A stretch of 43,344 nt of DNA from Variovorax paradoxus. GTDB taxonomy: Bacteria; Pseudomonadota; Gammaproteobacteria; Burkholderiales; Burkholderiaceae_C. The notes beneath the pieces are model-generated. The model did not search any database. It had not been told where the DNA came from and worked only from the letters and a program-made list of their open reading frames with translations. The position numbers and the translations under genes were made by a program. Positions 40,225 through 43,344 of the stretch are shown in pieces (position 1 is the first letter of the stretch; every line of letters starts with the position of its first letter). The DNA lies in contig NZ_JAGGNV010000099.1 in assembly GCF_018614955.1 (NCBI RefSeq), positions 1 through 43,344 on the forward strand. The letters are read 5' to 3'.

Positions 40225-41302
40225 TCAGCTGACGCTAGCCGTTGCGGGCTCACGGAAGACACAGGGAATCGTCGAACACTGCGCATCGCTCCCCCGTGAT
40301 CGCCGCGTCCTCGTCCTGACGTATACCCAGGCCAACCAAGCCGAGCTGCGCAGCCGTATCCAGCACTACGCTGGAGACCATCACAACATTGAAGTGATGG
40401 GCTGGTTCACCTTTCTGCTCGGCCACTTCGCCAAGCCGTTTCTGCCGTTCAAATTTGCGGGTCAGCGCGTTCATGGCTTCAACTTCGATGGCAGACCACA
40501 CATCAAGGCCGGTGGCAAGCGACGCTTTATGGACGCGAACGGCGCGGTCTATGCATGCGAACTCGGACGGCTCGCCCATGAACTCGTCGCCGGGAGCAAA
40601 GGCGCTCTCCTGCGCAGGCTTGAGTGCATCTACGAAGAAATCATGATCGACGAAGTTCAAGACCTCAGCGCGCATGACTGGGAGATCGTCGACATCCTGC
40701 TGCGCTCCTCGATCGACCTCCGCATGGTCGGCGACATTCGACAGTCGGTTCTCGCCACCAACCCCCGCAGCAGGAAGAACACGAAGTACTCGTATACGGG
40801 GGCGGTGGCATGGTTCCGTGGGCGCGCGGCAAAGGGGCTGCTTGAGATCAAGGACAGCGTGACCACCTGGCGATGCCATCCGCTCATCGCTGCCTTCTCG
40901 GACTCGATTTTTGATCCGTCGTGGGAGTTTCCTGCGACGGAGTCCAAAAACGAAACGAACACTGGCCATGACGGCGTTCACCTGGTGGCCAGCAAGCATG
41001 TCGACGCCTATGTTGGCTTGTACCAGCCGCAGTGCCTCCGCCATAGCGTGAGCTCCGCGAAGAGTTTCAGCCTGGATTTCCTGAACTTCAAGGTCGCGAA
41101 GGGCATGACCTATGAGCGTGTCCTGATCGTACCCACAGCGCCGATCGCAGAGTTCATTGCAGCAGGCACCTACCTGGAAGCAATCTCCGCATCCAGCTTC
41201 TATGTCGCGGTCACTCGCGCAAAGCAAAGCGTAGCGCTCGTCCTAGACAATCCCGGCGCATCAGTGCTGCCGGTCTGGCAGCCAGAGCAAGTCCAAGCTT
41301 GA
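40217..41302 (+). CDS. GajB-like UvrD/SF1 helicase with altered Walker A
   Basis: A 361-residue SF1 helicase-like protein. Motif I is LAVAGSRKTQ, where UvrD proteins have GxGKT; an Arg replaces the usual Gly before K-T. Motif Ia is VLVLTYTQANQAELRSRI. Motif II is IMIDEVQDLSAHDWE (DEVQD for DExx). Later come RMVGDIRQSV and the C-terminal FNFKVAKGMTYERVLI and SSFYVAVTRAKQSVALVL (motifs V-VI). The start (ATGGGTAA) overlaps the nuclease stop, so the two form a coupled pair as in Gabija. It is shorter than the studied GajB (about 490). It is likely a DNA-end sensor or helicase. Confidence 0.87.
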   Translation: MGNQLTLAVAGSRKTQGIVEHCASLPRDRRVLVLTYTQANQAELRSRIQHYAGDHHNIEVMGWFTFLLGHFAKPFLPFKFAGQRVHGFNFDGRPHIKAGGKRRFMDANGAVYACELGRLAHELVAGSKGALLRRLECIYEEIMIDEVQDLSAHDWEIVDILLRSSIDLRMVGDIRQSVLATNPRSRKNTKYSYTGAVAWFRGRAAKGLLEIKDSVTTWRCHPLIAAFSDSIFDPSWEFPATESKNETNTGHDGVHLVASKHVDAYVGLYQPQCLRHSVSSAKSFSLDFLNFKVAKGMTYERVLIVPTAPIAEFIAAGTYLEAISASSFYVAVTRAKQSVALVLDNPGASVLPVWQPEQVQA

Positions 41303-41315
41303 GCGGAGCGGGGAC

Positions 41316-41573
41316 GTGGATCTCTATTGGACAAAACTCGGCGCGAATCCGATTCGCGATATTGCACCGCTACCGTCGATCGATCTACACGCTGACCGAC
41401 AAGCTCCGGGCCCTGCCCGCAGGCCACCCCAGAACATGGCACTTCTCTTTGAGCTGCGTGCGGCAAGCGCCGACCGGAATCTCCGCACGACGGTCCATCG
41501 TGTCGCTATGATGGATGCCCCGTCTGCCCTTCTCACGCGGCCGATCAATCCTGCGCCGGTGGATTTAACATAA
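41316..41573 (+). CDS. Possible third gene of the defence operon
   Basis: An 85-codon frame begins at a GTG (41316) with GGAGCGGGG just before it, 13 bases after the helicase stop. It reads MDLYWTKLGANPIRDIAPLP, later NMALLFELRAASADRNLRTT. Codon use looks natural for the first 50 codons. I do not recognise it. It may be a small accessory protein of the pair or the remnant of a longer gene. Confidence 0.35.
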   Translation: MDLYWTKLGANPIRDIAPLPSIDLHADRQAPGPARRPPQNMALLFELRAASADRNLRTTVHRVAMMDAPSALLTRPINPAPVDLT

Positions 41574-42125
41574 CAAGGCTTTACTCACTGCGTGTTGTAG
41601 CGGCTGAGTAGTAATGTCGCATTTGGCCCAAGGCAGAGGTCTTTAGCCGAGCGTCTGCGGCGCGCACCAGCGTTGTCGGGCGTGGCGCCTCGTCCGCAGG
41701 CGGTTGGCTAAAGATCCCTCTTGGACTGAACCGACGGCGCAGCGGTTGCGCTATGGGGATTGAATCGGCGGCGCGCGTCCGCGGCCTGATGATCCGAGCC
41801 GCACGGTCGGACTTCTGGCGCTTCCGTGTCGGTGTGCGGATGGCCGAACCCTTCGCGTGAGCAATGTGATGCTCGCGATTCGAAGGTCTTGAGCGTCGAC
41901 GAGCGAGCGCCAGCCAGGCACGCCCGGCTTGGTGCCTGAAGTGCCCCGTACGACGGTCGCAGTTGGCCTCATGCGTTCACCCGCGGTGGACCGCGCGCCG
42001 AGGTCCCCGGCAGGAAGGACTCGATGAGGACCATCTGACCACGCCCACAGTGCGGACAGTCACGCAGCGACACACCGGTCAGACGCTGGTATCGATCTTG
42101 ATATCCGATTGGCGCCGCTGGCAAC
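41574..42125. other. Non-coding stretch between the defence pair and IS91
   Basis: About 550 bases without a supported gene. It holds a long imperfect hairpin (listed separately) and probably one end of the IS91-family element, but I could not fix the end. Confidence 0.45.
41635..41721. repeat. Long imperfect hairpin
   Basis: AGAGG-TCTTTAGCC-GAGC-GTCTGCGG at 41635-41660 faces its mirror at 41694-41721 (CCGCAGGCGGTTGGCTAAAG, then ATCCCTCT), with a two-base bulge and a few mismatches. The loop is about 33 bases. It follows the defence operon and could end transcription, fold as an RNA, or mark an element end. Confidence 0.6.
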
Positions 42126-43164
42126 TCAACGACCGGGTGCCGCCATCAACTCGCGACAGTGCTCGAGCCGGGCGTCGCGGTTGCGGTTGGCCAGCAGTCC
42201 ATAGTGCCGAATGCGCTGGAAGCCTGTCGGCAGCACATGCAGCAGGAAGCGGTGCACGAACTCCCCTGCTTCGAGCCGCATGACCTTTCGACGCGATTCG
42301 TGGCGATAGTCCTTCCAAGCAAAGACCACTGTGCCGCCGGTGAACTCGACCAACCGGTTGTTCGAGATCGCCACGCGGTGGGTGTAGCGCCCGAGATACT
42401 CCAGGACTTGATGGGCGCCACCGAAGGGCGGCTTTGAATAGACCACCCATTCGGTCCGGGCGACGGGCGCCAGATAGGTGGCAAGAACCGCGGGCTCCTG
42501 CAGCGGCGCAAGGCTGGTGAAGAAGCGCAACGCGCCGTCTTCGAAGGCCTGGTGCAACCGTTCCAGGAACAGGCGCCGGAACAGGCGTGACAGCACCCGC
42601 ACCGGAAGGAAGAACCCGGGCCGACAGGCGACCCACCGCTGGCCGTCCGGTGCTCCCTCCCCCAGGTACGACGCAATGCAGATGGGGGTGGTGCATCAGA
42701 TTCTGGCCCCACGTGTGCAGGATGGAGATGAAGCCGATCGAAGCGCCCAGATGGCGCGGATCGGCGGCAATGGTGCGCAAGGTCTCGGCCGCAGCGTGGA
42801 ACAGGATGTCGTAGACCACGGCCTTGTTCTGGTAGGCGATGGCTGCGACCTCCTGGGGCACAGTGAAGACGACGTGGAAGTACTCGACCGGCAACAGCTC
42901 GGCCTGCCGGTCTTCGAGCCACTGCGCGCGCACCAGCGACTGGCACTTGGGGCAATGCCGGTTTCGGCAGCTGTTGAACGCAATGCGTTGATGCCCGCAG
43001 GCATCGCACTGCTCGACGTGACCGCCCAGCGCAGCCGTTCGGCAGGTCTCGATGGCGCGCATGACACGGCCCTCCCCGCGGCTCAGTGCAGTCGCGTGAC
43101 CCTGACGGAAGGCAGGCCCGACCTGGCGGAAGATATCCGCCACCTCGAGCCCGGTGGCTCGCAT
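42126..43164 (-). pseudogene. IS91-family HUH transposase, frameshifted
   Basis: The first frame (from about 43164) shows the IS91 lead ATGLEVADIFRQVGPAFRQG, the zinc-binding part (CDACGHQRIAFNSCRNRHCP), VEYFHVVFTVPQEV and the HUH-like HPHLHCVVPGGG. At about 42650, next to a G-rich run, the frame must change. The other frame continues APDGQRWVACRPGFFLPVRV and VEYLGRYTHRV-like YLGRYTHRVAISNNRLVEF, with the tyrosine region, to a stop at 42126. Two bases appear lost (or one gained). Full length would be about 345 residues. Rolling-circle transposition by this copy is unlikely unless the shift is an error. Confidence 0.85.
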
Positions 43165-43174
43165 CGCCGAACGT

Positions 43175-43344
43175 TCAGAACATGGCGGGTGGCGCCGGTC
43201 TTGGCAGCGGCGGTGCGAGTTCAGGCAGCGCATCCAGCGGGCTGATCGTGTCGCACACCGTGTTGGCCGCCACCTTCAGGTAGCGCGAGGTGGTGCTCAG
43301 GCTGCGATGGCCCAACAGCAGCTGGATGCGCTTGAGATCTGTGC
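43175..43344 (-). CDS. Tyrosine recombinase, C-terminal end (partial)
   Basis: The frame is open to the window edge and reads KRIQLLLGHRSLSTTSRYLK, then VAANTVCDTISPLDALPEL and a stop at 43175. LGHRSLSTTSRYL holds the H-x-x-R-type and catalytic Tyr region of XerC/phage-integrase family enzymes. It ends 10 bases before the IS91 transposase start on the same strand. Such integrase-transposase pairs are known in IS91-family elements of proteobacteria. The N-terminal and catalytic Arg parts lie outside the window. Confidence 0.85.
   Translation of the reverse strand, partial: TDLKRIQLLLGHRSLSTTSRYLKVAANTVCDTISPLDALPELAPPLPRPAPPAMF

Noticed and set aside
41635..41721. Integron attC site
   Set aside because: The hairpin lacks the R' and R'' core (GTTRRRY and its mirror), and no integron integrase or cassette array is present.
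1..43344. CRISPR array, rRNA or tRNA genes
   Set aside because: I saw no regularly spaced direct repeats and no tRNA- or rRNA-like segments on either strand by eye; a covariance-model scan would be decisive.

Overview
The window is high-GC DNA with the look of a beta-proteobacterium, probably Burkholderiales (Comamonadaceae or Burkholderiaceae). The basis is the TctA/TctB-type tricarboxylate transporter genes, a bufferin (gig-like) operon under an ECF sigma factor with a DUF1109 anti-sigma, Tn21-like mer genes, and the codon use. No rRNA, tRNA or CRISPR array was seen. Much of the window is accessory: partial IS ends, truncated genes, frameshifted genes and paralogous copies.

Layout. 0.4-2.5 kb: tctB-tctA on the minus strand with a terminator. 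3.0-3.7 kb: a frameshifted peroxiredoxin. 3.9-6.05 kb: a minus-strand unit of a small ORF, a NERD-domain membrane protein and an EVE-like/HNH endonuclease, a possible defence unit. 6.5-9.0 kb: a DM13 fragment and a peroxiredoxin, divergent from an AraC regulator and a HAD hydrolase. 9.5-13.8 kb: a metal-stress locus with bufA-bufB-bufC-doxX and a DUF302 gene, divergent from an ECF sigma factor and its DUF1109/NrsF-type anti-sigma. 14.2-19.4 kb: two mercury-resistance modules. The first is a stub of merR' divergent from merC and a GDCCVxC gene. The second is broad-spectrum, merR divergent from merT-merP(frameshift)-merC-merA-merB-merE'.

20-37 kb is a long, loosely packed set of small stress-type genes: cupin, PXPV-repeat protein, YihY/BrkB, dodecin, DUF2383/PA2169-like four-helix proteins (two intact copies and one decayed), Na+/H+ antiporter, PRC-barrel, SYLF lipoprotein, CsbD, a single-domain response regulator, and a KaiC-like double ATPase overlapping a sensor histidine kinase. 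A short soluble family ending in a Q-I-D-x-L-D-x-D-A-L-N motif occurs three times (one copy a fragment). A small membrane protein family occurs twice, each time beside one of them. This block is the best candidate for an undescribed system: a KaiC/histidine-kinase-centred stress islet.

37.3-37.6 kb holds IS-terminus-like repeats. 38.6-41.6 kb is a Gabija-like anti-phage pair: an OLD/TOPRIM ATPase-nuclease overlapping a UvrD-like helicase with an altered Walker A, and a small ORF behind it. 42.1-43.3 kb is an IS91-family element with a frameshifted transposase preceded by the end of a tyrosine recombinase that runs off the window.

Several genes (peroxiredoxin, merP, the third DUF2383 copy, the IS91 transposase) break at or beside short G runs. 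These may be true pseudogenes or base-calling errors, and the raw reads would decide.
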